Shown in pieces: positions 18,333-27,237 of a stretch of DNA of 64,000 bases (positions are counted from its first letter, which is position 1; each line of letters begins with the position of its first letter). A program made the translations under genes and the position numbers. Source of the DNA: Maribacter forsetii DSM 18668 (GTDB lineage: Bacteria; Bacteroidota; Bacteroidia; Flavobacteriales; Flavobacteriaceae); assembly GCF_000744105.1 (NCBI RefSeq), contig NZ_JQLH01000001.1, positions 992,001 to 1,056,000 on the forward strand. Direction: 5' to 3'. The notes under the pieces are model-generated. The model made no database searches, was not told where the DNA came from, and saw only the letters and a list, made by a program, of their open reading frames with translations.

Positions 18333-18707
18333 ATGCCAACAATATCACAATTAGTACGAATAGGAAGAGAGACGATTACTAAGAAGAGTAAATCGGCTGC
18401 TTTGGATTCGTGTCCTCAAAGAAGGGGTGTTTGTACACGTGTTTATACTACCACGCCTAAGAAACCAAATTCAGCTATGAGAAAAGTAGCAAGGGTAAGG
18501 TTGACTAATGGTAAGGAAGTGAATGCTTACATTCCAGGAGAGGGTCACAATCTTCAAGAGCACTCGATAGTATTAGTAAGAGGCGGAAGAGTTAAAGATT
18601 TACCAGGAGTTAGGTATCATATTGTACGTGGTGCATTGGACACAGCAGGTGTGGCCGGTAGAACACAACGTAGATCTAAATATGGTGCAAAACGCCCTAA
18701 GAAGTAA
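18333..18707 (+). CDS. rpsL: 30S ribosomal protein S12
   Basis: A protein of 124 residues, full length. It has the decoding-site loops TTPKKPNSA and GRVKDLPGVRYH, both with the lysines found in streptomycin-sensitive bacteria. It sits at the 30S A-site and takes part in tRNA selection. First gene of the cluster, 24 bases before rpsG. Confidence 0.98.
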   Translation: MPTISQLVRIGRETITKKSKSAALDSCPQRRGVCTRVYTTTPKKPNSAMRKVARVRLTNGKEVNAYIPGEGHNLQEHSIVLVRGGRVKDLPGVRYHIVRGALDTAGVAGRTQRRSKYGAKRPKK

Positions 18708-18730
18708 TTAAACTTGTTTAAAAGGAAGTA

Positions 18731-19207
18731 ATGAGAAAAAGACAGGCAAAGAAAAGACCACTTTTACCAGATCCAAGATTTAATGATCAGTTGGTGACAC
18801 GTTTCGTCAATATGATGATGTGGGATGGTAAAAAATCAGTTGCTTTTGGTGTTTTTTACGATGCAATTGATATCGTAGATGCAAAGAAGACTGATGAAGA
18901 GAAGACAGCTTTAGAGCTTTGGAAAGATGCATTAAGTAATGTAATGCCACACGTGGAAGTTAGAAGTAGAAGAGTTGGTGGTGCAACATTTCAAATTCCA
19001 ATGCAAATTAGACCGGACCGTAAAATATCAACAGCTATGAAGTGGTTGATTAGTTATGCAAGAAAACGTAACGAAAAGGGTATGGCTCAAAAATTGGCTG
19101 GAGAGATTTTAGCTGCTGCAAAAGAAGAAGGTGCAGCTGTTAAGAAAAGAGTCGATACGCACAAGATGGCTGAGGCAAACAAAGCATTTTCGCACTTTAG
19201 ATTCTAA
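18731..19207 (+). CDS. rpsG: 30S ribosomal protein S7
   Basis: A protein of 158 residues. It matches S7 throughout (MRKRQAKKRPLLPDPRF, VEVRSRRVGGATFQIPM). It is a primary binder of the 16S rRNA 3' domain and nucleates head assembly. In E. coli S7 represses the str operon; no obvious S7 target is seen in the 24-base rpsL-rpsG gap here. fusA follows after 6 bases. Confidence 0.98.
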   Translation: MRKRQAKKRPLLPDPRFNDQLVTRFVNMMMWDGKKSVAFGVFYDAIDIVDAKKTDEEKTALELWKDALSNVMPHVEVRSRRVGGATFQIPMQIRPDRKISTAMKWLISYARKRNEKGMAQKLAGEILAAAKEEGAAVKKRVDTHKMAEANKAFSHFRF

Positions 19208-19213
19208 ATAGAC

Positions 19214-21346
19214 ATGGCAAGAGATTTAAAATTTACAAGAAATATAGGTATTGCTGCGCATATTGATGCTGGTAAGACTACTACGACAGAGCGTATACTT
19301 TTTTATACGGGTGTTAGTCATAAGATAGGTGAGGTGCATGATGGTGCTGCAACTATGGACTGGATGGAGCAGGAGCAAGAAAGAGGTATTACAATTACTT
19401 CTGCTGCTACTACATGTACATGGAAGTTTCCTTTGGAAAATGCAAAGGAATTGCCTGATACAAAAGATTATCACTTTAATATTATTGATACTCCAGGTCA
19501 CGTTGATTTTACCGTAGAGGTAAATCGTTCTTTGCGTGTTTTGGATGGTTTGGTCTTTTTGTTTAGTGCTGTTGATGGTGTTGAGCCTCAATCAGAAACT
19601 AACTGGAGATTGGCTGACAATTATAAAGTTCCAAGAATAGGTTTTGTGAACAAAATGGACCGTCAAGGTTCTAATTTCCTTATGGTGTGTAAGCAAGTTA
19701 AGGAAATGTTAGGTTCTAATGCTGTGCCAATTGTACTTCCTATCGGTGATGAAGCTGATTTTAGGGGTATTGTTGATTTGGCTAAGAACAGAGCAATTGT
19801 TTGGCATGATGAAGGATTCGGTTCTACATTTGATGTGATCGATATTCCTGAAGAAATGAAAGCTGAAGTTAAGGAGTATAGAGCTGCCTTAATTGAAGCT
19901 GTTGCAGAATATGATGAGGAGTTAATGGAGAAATTCTTCGAAGACGAGGATTCTATTACTGAAGAAGAAGTACACGCTGCTTTAAGAGCTGCGGTTATGG
20001 ATCGTGCAATCATTCCTATGATTTGTGGATCTTCATTTAAAAATAAAGGTGTTCAGTTTTTATTGGATGCTGTTTGTAGGTATTTGCCTTCTCCAGTAGA
20101 CAAGGATGATATCGAAGGAACAAATCCTGATACAGGTGCTGTTGAAAAACGTAAGCCTAATGTTAAAGAGCCATTCTCGGCTTTAGCATTTAAGATTGCT
20201 ACCGATCCTTTCGTAGGTAGATTGGCATTCTTTAGAACATATTCTGGTCGTTTAGATGCTGGATCTTATATATTGAACAATCGTTCAGGTAAAAAAGAAC
20301 GTATTTCTCGTATTTATCAAATGCATTCCAATAAGCAAAATGCTATCGATTTTATCGAAGCAGGTGATATTGGTGCGGCTGTAGGTTTTAAGGATATTAA
20401 GACTGGTGATACCATGTCTGATGAAAAGCACCCAATTGTTTTGGAAAGCATGGACTTCCCGGAACCGGTAATTGGTATTGCTGTAGAGCCTAAAACGAAA
20501 GCGGATGTTGATAAGTTAGGTATGGCTTTAGCTAAATTAGCTGAGGAGGATCCTACTTTCCAAGTGAAAACTGATGAGGCTTCTGGACAGACAATTATAT
20601 CTGGTATGGGTGAGCTTCACTTAGATATTATTGTTGATCGTTTAAGAAGAGAATTTAAGGTTGAAGTTAGTCAAGGTGAACCTCAAGTAGAATACAAAGA
20701 GGCGTTAACTAAAACGGCTGGACACAGAGAAACTTATAAAAAGCAATCTGGTGGTCGTGGTAAGTTTGGTGATATTGTATTTGAAATGGGTCCTGCTGAT
20801 GAGGATTTCGAAGGGGAAGGACTTCAGTTTGTTGATGAAATTAAAGGTGGTCGTATTCCAAAAGAATTTATTCCATCTGTAGAGAAAGGTTTTAAAGTTG
20901 CAATGCAAAACGGACCTTTAGCTGGATATGAAATGGATTCTATGAAAGTTGTTCTTAAGGATGGATCTTTCCACCCTGTGGATTCTGATGCACTTTCTTT
21001 CGAATTAGCTGCAAAAATGGGTTACAAAGCTGCTGGTAAAGCTGCTGGTGCCGTTGTTATGGAGCCAATCATGAAGTTAGAAGTTATTACTCCTGAAGAA
21101 AACATGGGTGATATCGTTGGAGATTTAAATAGACGTAGAGGTACTATTGGTGATATGAGCGATAGAGCTGGAGCAAAAGTTGTTAAGGGTACGGTGCCAT
21201 TATCTGAAATGTTTGGATATGTTACTTCTCTTAGAACATTATCTTCAGGTCGTGCGACTTCAACAATGGAATTTTCACACTATGCAGAAACTCCTTCTAA
21301 TATTTCAGAAGAAGTTATCAAAGCAGCAAAAGGTATAACAGCATAA
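19214..21346 (+). CDS. fusA: Elongation factor G
   Basis: A 710-residue translational GTPase driving ribosomal translocation and, with RRF, recycling. GTPase motifs are AHIDAGKTTT (G1, near residue 17), RGITI (G2), DTPGHVDF (G3) and NKMD (G4); domains II-V follow, with SGMGELHLDI and GGRIPKEFIPSV in the C-terminal half. Full length and co-linear with E. coli FusA. Unlike in many bacteria, tuf does not follow; rpsJ does, 9 bases on. Confidence 0.98.
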   Translation: MARDLKFTRNIGIAAHIDAGKTTTTERILFYTGVSHKIGEVHDGAATMDWMEQEQERGITITSAATTCTWKFPLENAKELPDTKDYHFNIIDTPGHVDFTVEVNRSLRVLDGLVFLFSAVDGVEPQSETNWRLADNYKVPRIGFVNKMDRQGSNFLMVCKQVKEMLGSNAVPIVLPIGDEADFRGIVDLAKNRAIVWHDEGFGSTFDVIDIPEEMKAEVKEYRAALIEAVAEYDEELMEKFFEDEDSITEEEVHAALRAAVMDRAIIPMICGSSFKNKGVQFLLDAVCRYLPSPVDKDDIEGTNPDTGAVEKRKPNVKEPFSALAFKIATDPFVGRLAFFRTYSGRLDAGSYILNNRSGKKERISRIYQMHSNKQNAIDFIEAGDIGAAVGFKDIKTGDTMSDEKHPIVLESMDFPEPVIGIAVEPKTKADVDKLGMALAKLAEEDPTFQVKTDEASGQTIISGMGELHLDIIVDRLRREFKVEVSQGEPQVEYKEALTKTAGHRETYKKQSGGRGKFGDIVFEMGPADEDFEGEGLQFVDEIKGGRIPKEFIPSVEKGFKVAMQNGPLAGYEMDSMKVVLKDGSFHPVDSDALSFELAAKMGYKAAGKAAGAVVMEPIMKLEVITPEENMGDIVGDLNRRRGTIGDMSDRAGAKVVKGTVPLSEMFGYVTSLRTLSSGRATSTMEFSHYAETPSNISEEVIKAAKGITA

Positions 21347-21355
21347 ATTTAGGAC

Positions 21356-21661
21356 ATGAGTCAGAAAATTAGAATAAAACTAAAATCTTACGATCACAAT
21401 TTGGTGGATAAGTCTGCTGAGAAGATTGTAAAAACGGTAAAGACTACCGGTGCTGTTGTAACAGGGCCAATTCCTTTACCAACACATAAAAAGATATTTA
21501 CGGTATTGCGTTCACCGCACGTAAATAAGAAATCTAGAGAGCAGTTCCAATTAAGTTCTTATAAGAGATTATTGGATATCTATAGCTCTTCATCTAAAAC
21601 TATTGATGCACTTATGAAGTTAGAGCTTCCAAGTGGTGTAGAAGTAGAGATTAAGGTGTAA
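21356..21661 (+). CDS. rpsJ: 30S ribosomal protein S10
   Basis: A protein of 101 residues, typical length. It contains the S10 signature around GPIPLPTHKKIFTVLRSPHVNKKSREQFQ. It is part of the 30S head, and as NusE it is an antitermination partner of NusB. It is attached to the str genes rather than following a leader as in E. coli; the structured leader instead lies downstream of it, before rplC. Confidence 0.98.
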   Translation: MSQKIRIKLKSYDHNLVDKSAEKIVKTVKTTGAVVTGPIPLPTHKKIFTVLRSPHVNKKSREQFQLSSYKRLLDIYSSSSKTIDALMKLELPSGVEVEIKV

Positions 21662-21667
21662 TTGACA

Positions 21668-21768
21668 ATCTAATCCTTAATATGGGTTAGATAACATGTC
21701 CTAAGCTGCGTGCGAGGGAAAAACGGAAAAAATAATTTAGGGTTAAATTATTTTGACCCTATTTTTTT
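21668..21768 (+). promoter_or_regulatory. Structured leader with competing hairpins upstream of rplC
   Basis: Element 1: ATCTAATCC (21668-21676) pairs with GGGTTAGAT (21684-21692). Element 2a: an A/T-only stem of about 11 bp, 21729-21739 with 21744-21754. Element 2b: TAGGGT (21738-21743) pairs with ACCCTA (21756-21761) and is followed by seven T residues (21762-21768), a weak terminator. 2a and 2b share bases and cannot coexist, as in an attenuator. The position matches the role of the L4-responsive S10 leader of E. coli, moved past rpsJ. Confidence 0.55.
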
Positions 21769-21806
21769 GAATAGAATTTAATAAGTAATAATTAATATAA
21801 ATAAGT

Positions 21807-22424
21807 ATGTCTGGGTTAATAGGAAAGAAAGTAGGCATGACCAGTATTTTTGACGAGAATGGAAAAAACATTCCATGTACCGTTATACAGGCTGGACCAT
21901 GTGTAGTTACCCAAGTCAGAACCGAAGAGGTCGACGGGTATAGTGCCCTTCAACTTGGTTTCGATGACAAGGCAGAAAGTCGTGCTATTAAGGCTGAATT
22001 AGGCCATTTTAAAAAAGCAGGTGCTTCTCCTAAGAAAAAAGTCGTTGAGTTCCGAGATTTTGAAGGTGAATTTAAATTAGGTGACACTGTTGGTGTTGAT
22101 GTTTTTGCTGAAGGACAATTCGTAGATGTTATTGGTACATCTAAGGGTAAAGGTTTTCAGGGTGTTGTAAAACGTCACGGATTCGGTGGAGTTGGTCAAG
22201 CAACTCATGGTCAGCATAACAGACTTAGAGCTCCTGGTTCTATTGGTGCTGCATCATATCCTGCAAGAGTATTTAAAGGTATGAAAATGGCCGGTAGAAT
22301 GGGTACTGATCGTGTAACGGTTCAGAACCTTAGAGTTTTAAAAGTAGTTCCAGAAAAGAATCTTTTAGTAGTAAAAGGTTGTGTTCCGGGCCATAAGAAT
22401 GCTTATGTAACCATACAAAGGTAG
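21807..22424 (+). CDS. rplC: 50S ribosomal protein L3
   Basis: A protein of 205 residues. It starts SGLIGKKVGMTSIF and carries the L3 signature GKGFQGVVKRHGF and the GQATHGQHNRLRAPGSIG extension that reaches toward the peptidyl transferase centre. First gene after a 145-base leader and head of the S10-type segment. rplD follows after 4 bases. Confidence 0.98.
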   Translation: MSGLIGKKVGMTSIFDENGKNIPCTVIQAGPCVVTQVRTEEVDGYSALQLGFDDKAESRAIKAELGHFKKAGASPKKKVVEFRDFEGEFKLGDTVGVDVFAEGQFVDVIGTSKGKGFQGVVKRHGFGGVGQATHGQHNRLRAPGSIGAASYPARVFKGMKMAGRMGTDRVTVQNLRVLKVVPEKNLLVVKGCVPGHKNAYVTIQR

Positions 22425-22428
22425 AGTA

Positions 22429-23061
22429 ATGAAAATAGCAGTTTTAGATATTAAAGGAAAAGACACAGGTAGAAAGGCAAACCTTTCTGATGATGTTTTC
22501 GCTATAGAGCCTAATGATCATGCAGTTTACCTAGATGTAAAGCAGTATTTGGCTCACCAGAGACAAGGTACGCACAAAGCAAAGGAAAGAGCTGAGATTG
22601 CTGGTAGTACTAGAAAAATTAAGAAACAAAAAGGTACAGGTACTGCGAGAGCAGGTAGTATTAAATCTCCAGTCTTTAGAGGTGGTGGTAGAATATTTGG
22701 CCCTAGACCTAGAGATTATAGTCAAAAGTTAAATAAAAACTTAAAGCGTTTGGCAAGAAAATCTGCATTGACTTTAAAGTCTAAAGAGAATGCAATTTTA
22801 GTAGTTGAAGACTTTGATTTTGACACTCCAAAAACTAAAGATTTTGTTCAGGTTTTAAAGACTTTAGGTCTTGAGAATAAAAAGTCTTTAATAGTGTTGG
22901 GTGATTCAAATAAAGGTGTATATTTGTCTTCGCGTAATTTTAAAGGCTCAGAAGTTATAACTAACTCAGAATTAAGTACTTACAAAATTCTTCATGCTAA
23001 TAGTGTGGTGTTGTTAGAAAGCTCTTTAGAAGGAATTGAATCGAATTTAAATAAACAATAA
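22429..23061 (+). CDS. rplD: 50S ribosomal protein L4
   Basis: A protein of 210 residues. The tunnel-lining loop is present (TRKIKKQKGTGTARAG, then GGGRIFGPRPRDYSQKLNKN). In E. coli L4 also represses the S10 operon through its leader RNA and a termination site; here the leader before rplC is the natural candidate target, an inference. It is followed by rplW at 4 bases. Confidence 0.98.
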   Translation: MKIAVLDIKGKDTGRKANLSDDVFAIEPNDHAVYLDVKQYLAHQRQGTHKAKERAEIAGSTRKIKKQKGTGTARAGSIKSPVFRGGGRIFGPRPRDYSQKLNKNLKRLARKSALTLKSKENAILVVEDFDFDTPKTKDFVQVLKTLGLENKKSLIVLGDSNKGVYLSSRNFKGSEVITNSELSTYKILHANSVVLLESSLEGIESNLNKQ

Positions 23062-23065
23062 TATC

Positions 23066-23356
23066 ATGAGTGTGTTGATAAAACCAATTATAACGGAAAA
23101 GATGACTGCTGATAGCGAGTTGAATAACCGTTATGGATTCGTAGTTGACCCTAAGGCTAACAAGTTGCAGATTAAAGATGCGGTTGAAGCTACTTATGGT
23201 GTTTCTGTGAAGAAGGTCCGTACAATGAATTACGGTCCTTCAAGAAAATCCAGATATACAAAAACTGGTGTACAGCATGGAAAAACAAATGCTATTAAAA
23301 AAGCGATTGTTGATGTTGTAGAAGGTGATATTATCGATTTTTACAGTAATCTATAA
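23066..23356 (+). CDS. rplW: 50S ribosomal protein L23
   Basis: A protein of 96 residues. It has the N-terminal IKPIITEKMT and VDPKANKLQIKDAVEATYGVSVKKVRTMN segments of L23. Located at the tunnel exit, it docks trigger factor and SRP (Ffh is encoded at 52.5 kb). Gap to rplB is 9 bases. Confidence 0.98.
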   Translation: MSVLIKPIITEKMTADSELNNRYGFVVDPKANKLQIKDAVEATYGVSVKKVRTMNYGPSRKSRYTKTGVQHGKTNAIKKAIVDVVEGDIIDFYSNL

Positions 23357-23365
23357 AGACAAGAA

Positions 23366-24190
23366 ATGTCAGTTAGAAAATTAAAACCAATCACTCCAGG
23401 ACAGCGTTTTAGAGTAGTAAATGGATTTGACGCCATTACTGCTGATAAGCCGGAGAAAAGCTTGCTTGCTCCGTTAAAAAAGTCGGGAGGTAGAAACAGT
23501 CAAGGAAAGATGACCATACGCCAAAAAGGTGGAGGTCATAAAAGAAGGTATCGTGTAATAGATTTTAAGAGAGACAAACAAGATGTGTCTGCTACTGTTA
23601 AGACTATTGAGTACGATCCAAATAGAACTGCATTTATTGCTCTTTTGGAATATGCAGATGGTGAGAAGCGTTATGTAATCGCTCAGAATGGTTTACAAGT
23701 TGATCAGCAGGTTTCTGCTGGTGCTACAGTAGCTCCTGAGATTGGTAATGCTTTGCCGTTAAGCGAAATTCCATTAGGTACTATAATTTCATGTATTGAG
23801 TTAAGACCTGGTCAAGGAGCTGTTATGGCTCGTAGTGCTGGTACATTTGCTCAACTTATGGCGAAGGACGGTAAATTTGTTACTGTTAAGATGCCATCTG
23901 GTGAAACTAGATTAATTCTTTCTGGTTGTATGGCAACTATTGGTGCTATATCTAACTCGGATCATCAATTATTGGTATCAGGTAAAGCTGGTAGAAGTAG
24001 ATGGTTGGGTAGAAGACCTAGAACTAGACCGGTAGCTATGAACCCTGTCGATCACCCAATGGGTGGTGGTGAAGGTAGAGCTTCAGGTGGTCATCCAAGA
24101 TCGAGAAACGGAATACCTGCTAAAGGATTCAGAACTCGTTCTAAGACCAAGAGCACCAACAAGTATATAATAGAACGTAGAAAGAAATAA
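23366..24190 (+). CDS. rplB: 50S ribosomal protein L2
   Basis: A protein of 274 residues, full length. Landmarks are GRNSQGKMTIRQKGGGHKRRYR and the conserved C-terminal PVDHPMGGGEGRASGGHPRSR, which holds the histidine region near the peptidyl transferase centre. Primary 23S rRNA binder required for subunit joining. Followed by rpsS after 14 bases. Confidence 0.99.
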   Translation: MSVRKLKPITPGQRFRVVNGFDAITADKPEKSLLAPLKKSGGRNSQGKMTIRQKGGGHKRRYRVIDFKRDKQDVSATVKTIEYDPNRTAFIALLEYADGEKRYVIAQNGLQVDQQVSAGATVAPEIGNALPLSEIPLGTIISCIELRPGQGAVMARSAGTFAQLMAKDGKFVTVKMPSGETRLILSGCMATIGAISNSDHQLLVSGKAGRSRWLGRRPRTRPVAMNPVDHPMGGGEGRASGGHPRSRNGIPAKGFRTRSKTKSTNKYIIERRKK

Positions 24191-24204
24191 AAAAGTAGAA
24201 AGAA

Positions 24205-24483
24205 ATGGCACGTTCACTAAAAAAAGGACCTTACGTTCACTATAGTTTGGAGAAAAAAATCCAACAAAGTGTATCATCCGGTAAAAAATCGGTTATCAAA
24301 ACTTGGTCTAGAGCATCTATGATTACTCCTGATTTTGTTGGGATGACAATAGCGGTTCATAACGGAAAACAATTTGTACCTGTTTTTGTAACAGAAAACA
24401 TGGTAGGACATAAACTTGGGGAATTTTCACCAACTAGATCTTTTAGAGGTCATGCGGGTGCGAAAAACAAAGGAAAAAAGTAA
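24205..24483 (+). CDS. rpsS: 30S ribosomal protein S19
   Basis: A protein of 92 residues. It begins MARSLKKGPYVHYSL and contains the S19 signature GHKLGEFSPTRSFRGHAG. It binds 16S rRNA in the head together with S13. It ends 3 bases before rplV. Confidence 0.98.
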   Translation: MARSLKKGPYVHYSLEKKIQQSVSSGKKSVIKTWSRASMITPDFVGMTIAVHNGKQFVPVFVTENMVGHKLGEFSPTRSFRGHAGAKNKGKK

Positions 24484-24486
24484 GCT

Positions 24487-24894
24487 ATGGGAGTTCGTAA
24501 AAAACAGATGGCCGAAAGAATAAAGGCCGAGAAGAAGATGGTAGCTTTCGCTAAGTTGAATAACTGTCCTACTTCACCTAGAAAAATGCGTTTAGTTGCA
24601 GATTTAATTCGCGGTGTAAAGGTAGAGCAAGCATTAGCTATATTAAGGTTTAATCCTAAAGAAGCTTCTAGAAAGTTAGAGAAATTATTACTTTCAGCTT
24701 TGGCTAATTGGCAAGCAAAAAATGAAGAGGCAAATTTAGAAGATGCTGATTTAATTGTTGCTGAGATTAGAGTAGATAGTGGTGCAATGTTGAAAAGATT
24801 GCGTCCTGCTCCACAAGGTAGAGCACATAGAATTAGAAAACGTTCAAACCATGTTACATTGGTTTTGGGTTCAAAAAACATAACAGAAAACTAG
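24487..24894 (+). CDS. rplV: 50S ribosomal protein L22
   Basis: A protein of 135 residues. The core is intact: NCPTSPRKMRLVADLIRGV near residue 26 and the tunnel beta-hairpin LKRLRPAPQGRAHRIRKR, which lines the exit tunnel constriction. An N-terminal extension of about 25 Lys/Glu-rich residues precedes the core; this appears common in Bacteroidota. One base separates it from rpsC. Confidence 0.98.
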   Translation: MGVRKKQMAERIKAEKKMVAFAKLNNCPTSPRKMRLVADLIRGVKVEQALAILRFNPKEASRKLEKLLLSALANWQAKNEEANLEDADLIVAEIRVDSGAMLKRLRPAPQGRAHRIRKRSNHVTLVLGSKNITEN

Positions 24895-24895
24895 G

Positions 24896-25612
24896 ATGGG
24901 ACAGAAAACAAATCCAATAGGAAATCGTCTAGGAATCATAAGAGGTTGGGAGTCTAACTGGTATGGTGGAAACGATTACGGAGATAAATTGGCTGAGGAT
25001 GATAAAATACGTAAGTATATTCATGCCAGACTTTCTAAAGCTAGTGTTTCAAGAGTTATAATTGAACGTACTCTTAAATTAATCACGGTTACTGTTACAA
25101 CTGCTAGACCTGGTATCATTATCGGTAAAGGTGGTCAGGAAGTTGATAAATTAAAAGAGGAGTTGAAAAAGATCACCAATAAGGAGGTTCAAATCAACAT
25201 TTTTGAAATAAAAAGACCTGAGCTTGATGCTAATTTAGTAGCTGCAAGTGTTGCTCGTCAAATAGAAAGTAGAATTTCTTTTAGAAGAGCAATAAAAATG
25301 GCAATCGCTGCAGCAATGCGTATGAATGCCGAAGGAATAAAGATTCAAATCTCTGGTAGATTGAATGGTGCTGAAATGGCACGTTCTGAATCTTATAAAG
25401 ATGGTAGAATTCCATTATCTACTTTTAGAGCTGATATTGATTATGCTTTGCAGGAAGCTCAAACTACATATGGTAAACTTGGTATTAAAGTTTGGATTAT
25501 GAAAGGTGAGGTTTATGGTAAAAGAGAATTATCTCCATTAGTAGGGATGAAAAAAGATTCTTCCAAAGGAGGTAAGCAAGAAGGTGGAAGAAAACAACGT
25601 CGTAGAAAGTAA
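24896..25612 (+). CDS. rpsC: 30S ribosomal protein S3
   Basis: A protein of 238 residues. N-terminal MGQKTNPIGNRLGIIRGWES; KH domain with the GIIIGKGGQEVDKL loop around residue 78; C-terminal S3 domain (EGIKIQISGRLNGAEMARSE). A basic tail (GGKQEGGRKQRRRK) closes the protein. It forms the mRNA entry site and helicase activity with S4 and S5. Confidence 0.98.
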   Translation: MGQKTNPIGNRLGIIRGWESNWYGGNDYGDKLAEDDKIRKYIHARLSKASVSRVIIERTLKLITVTVTTARPGIIIGKGGQEVDKLKEELKKITNKEVQINIFEIKRPELDANLVAASVARQIESRISFRRAIKMAIAAAMRMNAEGIKIQISGRLNGAEMARSESYKDGRIPLSTFRADIDYALQEAQTTYGKLGIKVWIMKGEVYGKRELSPLVGMKKDSSKGGKQEGGRKQRRRK

Positions 25613-25632
25613 TTTTTTAAAGAACTAAAGTA

Positions 25633-26061
25633 ATGTTACAACCGAAAAGAACAAAGTTCCGTAAGATGCAGAAAGGCCGTATGAAAGGTCTTGCTGGAAG
25701 AGGACACCAACTTTCAAATGGTATGTTCGGTATAAAGAATGTTGATGATGCTGCATTTTTGACTTCACGCCAAATAGAAGCTGCTCGTATTGCTGCTACT
25801 AGATTTATGAAGAGAGAAGGTCAATTGTGGATTAAAATATTTCCAGACAAGCCGATTACCAAAAAGCCATTAGAAGTACGTATGGGTAAAGGTAAAGGTG
25901 CACCAGAATATTTTGTAGCCGTGGTTAAACCAGGTAGAATTATGTTCGAAGTGGCCGGAGTTCCTATGGAAGTAGCAAAAGAAGCTTTAAGATTAGCGGC
26001 TCAGAAACTTCCTGTAAAAACAAAATTCATTGTAGCTCGTGATTACGAGGCTGGAAATTAA
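25633..26061 (+). CDS. rplP: 50S ribosomal protein L16
   Basis: A protein of 142 residues. It starts MLQPKRTKFRKMQKGRMKG and has the signature RMGKGKGAPEYFVAVVKPG. It binds near the A-site tRNA elbow. In some bacteria an arginine here is hydroxylated; nothing in the window bears on that. rpmC follows at 12 bases. Confidence 0.98.
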   Translation: MLQPKRTKFRKMQKGRMKGLAGRGHQLSNGMFGIKNVDDAAFLTSRQIEAARIAATRFMKREGQLWIKIFPDKPITKKPLEVRMGKGKGAPEYFVAVVKPGRIMFEVAGVPMEVAKEALRLAAQKLPVKTKFIVARDYEAGN

Positions 26062-26073
26062 ACGTAAGTAATA

Positions 26074-26265
26074 ATGAAAAAACAAGAGATTAAAGAAATG
26101 TCTGTGGAAGGACTTACGGAGAAATTGGCCGAGTACAAGAAGCAGCATGCAGATTTGAAAATGGCACATTTTGTAACTCCGTTAGAAAATCCGCTTCAGA
26201 TTAGAAAAGTAAGGAGAACGGTAGCAAGATTAGCTACTGAATTAACTAATAGGGAGAACCAATAA
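26074..26265 (+). CDS. rpmC: 50S ribosomal protein L29
   Basis: A protein of 63 residues, all-helical, with the L29 pattern (KKQEIKEMSVEGLTEKL, NPLQIRKVRRTVARLATEL). Located at the tunnel exit next to L23. It ends shortly before rpsQ. Confidence 0.97.
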   Translation: MKKQEIKEMSVEGLTEKLAEYKKQHADLKMAHFVTPLENPLQIRKVRRTVARLATELTNRENQ

Positions 26266-26277
26266 CTGGTGGGCTTT

Positions 26278-26535
26278 ATGGAGAAAAGAAATTTAAGAAA
26301 AGAAAGAGTAGGAGTTGTTACTAGTAATAAAATGGAGAAGTCTATTGTTATTGCTGAAGTAAAGAGAGTAAAACATCCTATGTACGGTAAATTCGTTTTG
26401 AAGACAAAGAAATATGTTGCACATGACGAAAAGAACGATTGTAACATTGGTGATACTGTAAAGATCATGGAAACAAGACCTATGAGTAAGACCAAATGTT
26501 GGAGATTAGTAGAAATCTTAGAAAGAGCTAAATAA
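26278..26535 (+). CDS. rpsQ: 30S ribosomal protein S17
   Basis: A protein of 85 residues from the ATG at 26278; a GTG nine bases earlier is in frame, but the family normally starts with MEKRNLRK. OB-fold primary 16S binder with the signature HPMYGKFVLKTKKYVAHDE and GDTVKIMETRPMSKTK. rplN begins 3 bases later. Confidence 0.97.
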   Translation: MEKRNLRKERVGVVTSNKMEKSIVIAEVKRVKHPMYGKFVLKTKKYVAHDEKNDCNIGDTVKIMETRPMSKTKCWRLVEILERAK

Positions 26536-26538
26536 GTT

Positions 26539-26907
26539 ATGTTACAGCAAGAATCTAGACTAAAAGTAGCGGATAACACAGGGGCAAAGGAAGTTTTAAC
26601 TATCCGTGTTCTTGGTGGTACTAAAAGAAGGTATGCTTCAATAGGTGACAAAATTGTTGTTACTGTTAAGGAAGCAACTCCAAACGGAGGTATCAAGAAA
26701 GGTGCGGTTTCAACTGCTGTTGTAGTTCGTACAAAGAAAGAGGTTAGAAGACCTGATGGGTCTTATATCAGATTTGATGATAACGCTTGTGTGTTATTGA
26801 ATCCTGCCGGAGAAATGAGAGGAACTCGTGTTTTTGGACCTGTAGCAAGAGAGCTTAGGGATAAGCAGTTCATGAAGATTGTATCATTGGCCCCAGAGGT
26901 ATTATAA
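26539..26907 (+). CDS. rplN: 50S ribosomal protein L14
   Basis: A protein of 122 residues, exact family length. Signatures are MLQQESRLKVADNTGAKEVL and RVFGPVARELRDKQFMKIVSLAPEVL. It sits at the subunit interface and is the docking site for RsfS. Confidence 0.98.
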   Translation: MLQQESRLKVADNTGAKEVLTIRVLGGTKRRYASIGDKIVVTVKEATPNGGIKKGAVSTAVVVRTKKEVRRPDGSYIRFDDNACVLLNPAGEMRGTRVFGPVARELRDKQFMKIVSLAPEVL

Positions 26908-26920
26908 TATAACGGACAAG

Positions 26921-27235
26921 ATGAAAAAGTTAAAAATCAAAACAGGAGATACGGTAAGAATTACTGCTGGTGACCATAAAGGTACCGAAGGTAAAGTTAT
27001 GCGTGTAAATCTTGAGAAAAATAAAGCCATCGTTGAAGGTGCCAATATGGTATCTAAACATGAGAAGCCTAGTGCTAAAAACCCTCAAGGTGGTATTGTA
27101 AAAAAAGAAGCTTTAATCCATATTTCTAATTTAGCGTTGATCGACAGTAAAACTGGCGATGTAACAAGAGTAGGTTACGAGATTAAGGATGGTAAAAAAG
27201 TTAGGGTTTCCAAAAAATCCAATGAAGTAATTTAG
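26921..27235 (+). CDS. rplX: 50S ribosomal protein L24
   Basis: A protein of 104 residues from the ATG at 26921; an earlier in-frame start would run into rplN and lacks the family N-terminus. KOW motif at about residues 5-32 (KIKTGDTVRITAGDHKGTEGKV), then GANMVSKHEKPS. Assembly initiator of the 50S subunit. Confidence 0.97.
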   Translation: MKKLKIKTGDTVRITAGDHKGTEGKVMRVNLEKNKAIVEGANMVSKHEKPSAKNPQGGIVKKEALIHISNLALIDSKTGDVTRVGYEIKDGKKVRVSKKSNEVI

Positions 27236-27237
27236 TT

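Noticed and set aside
24450..24881. 143-residue minus-strand ORF over rplV
   Set aside because: It is a mirror of the L22 gene caused by codon bias on the other strand. No recognisable protein features, and the plus-strand genes are certain.
26196..26696. 166-residue minus-strand ORF over rpmC, rpsQ and rplN
   Set aside because: It overlaps three ribosomal genes and has a composition typical of antisense frames.
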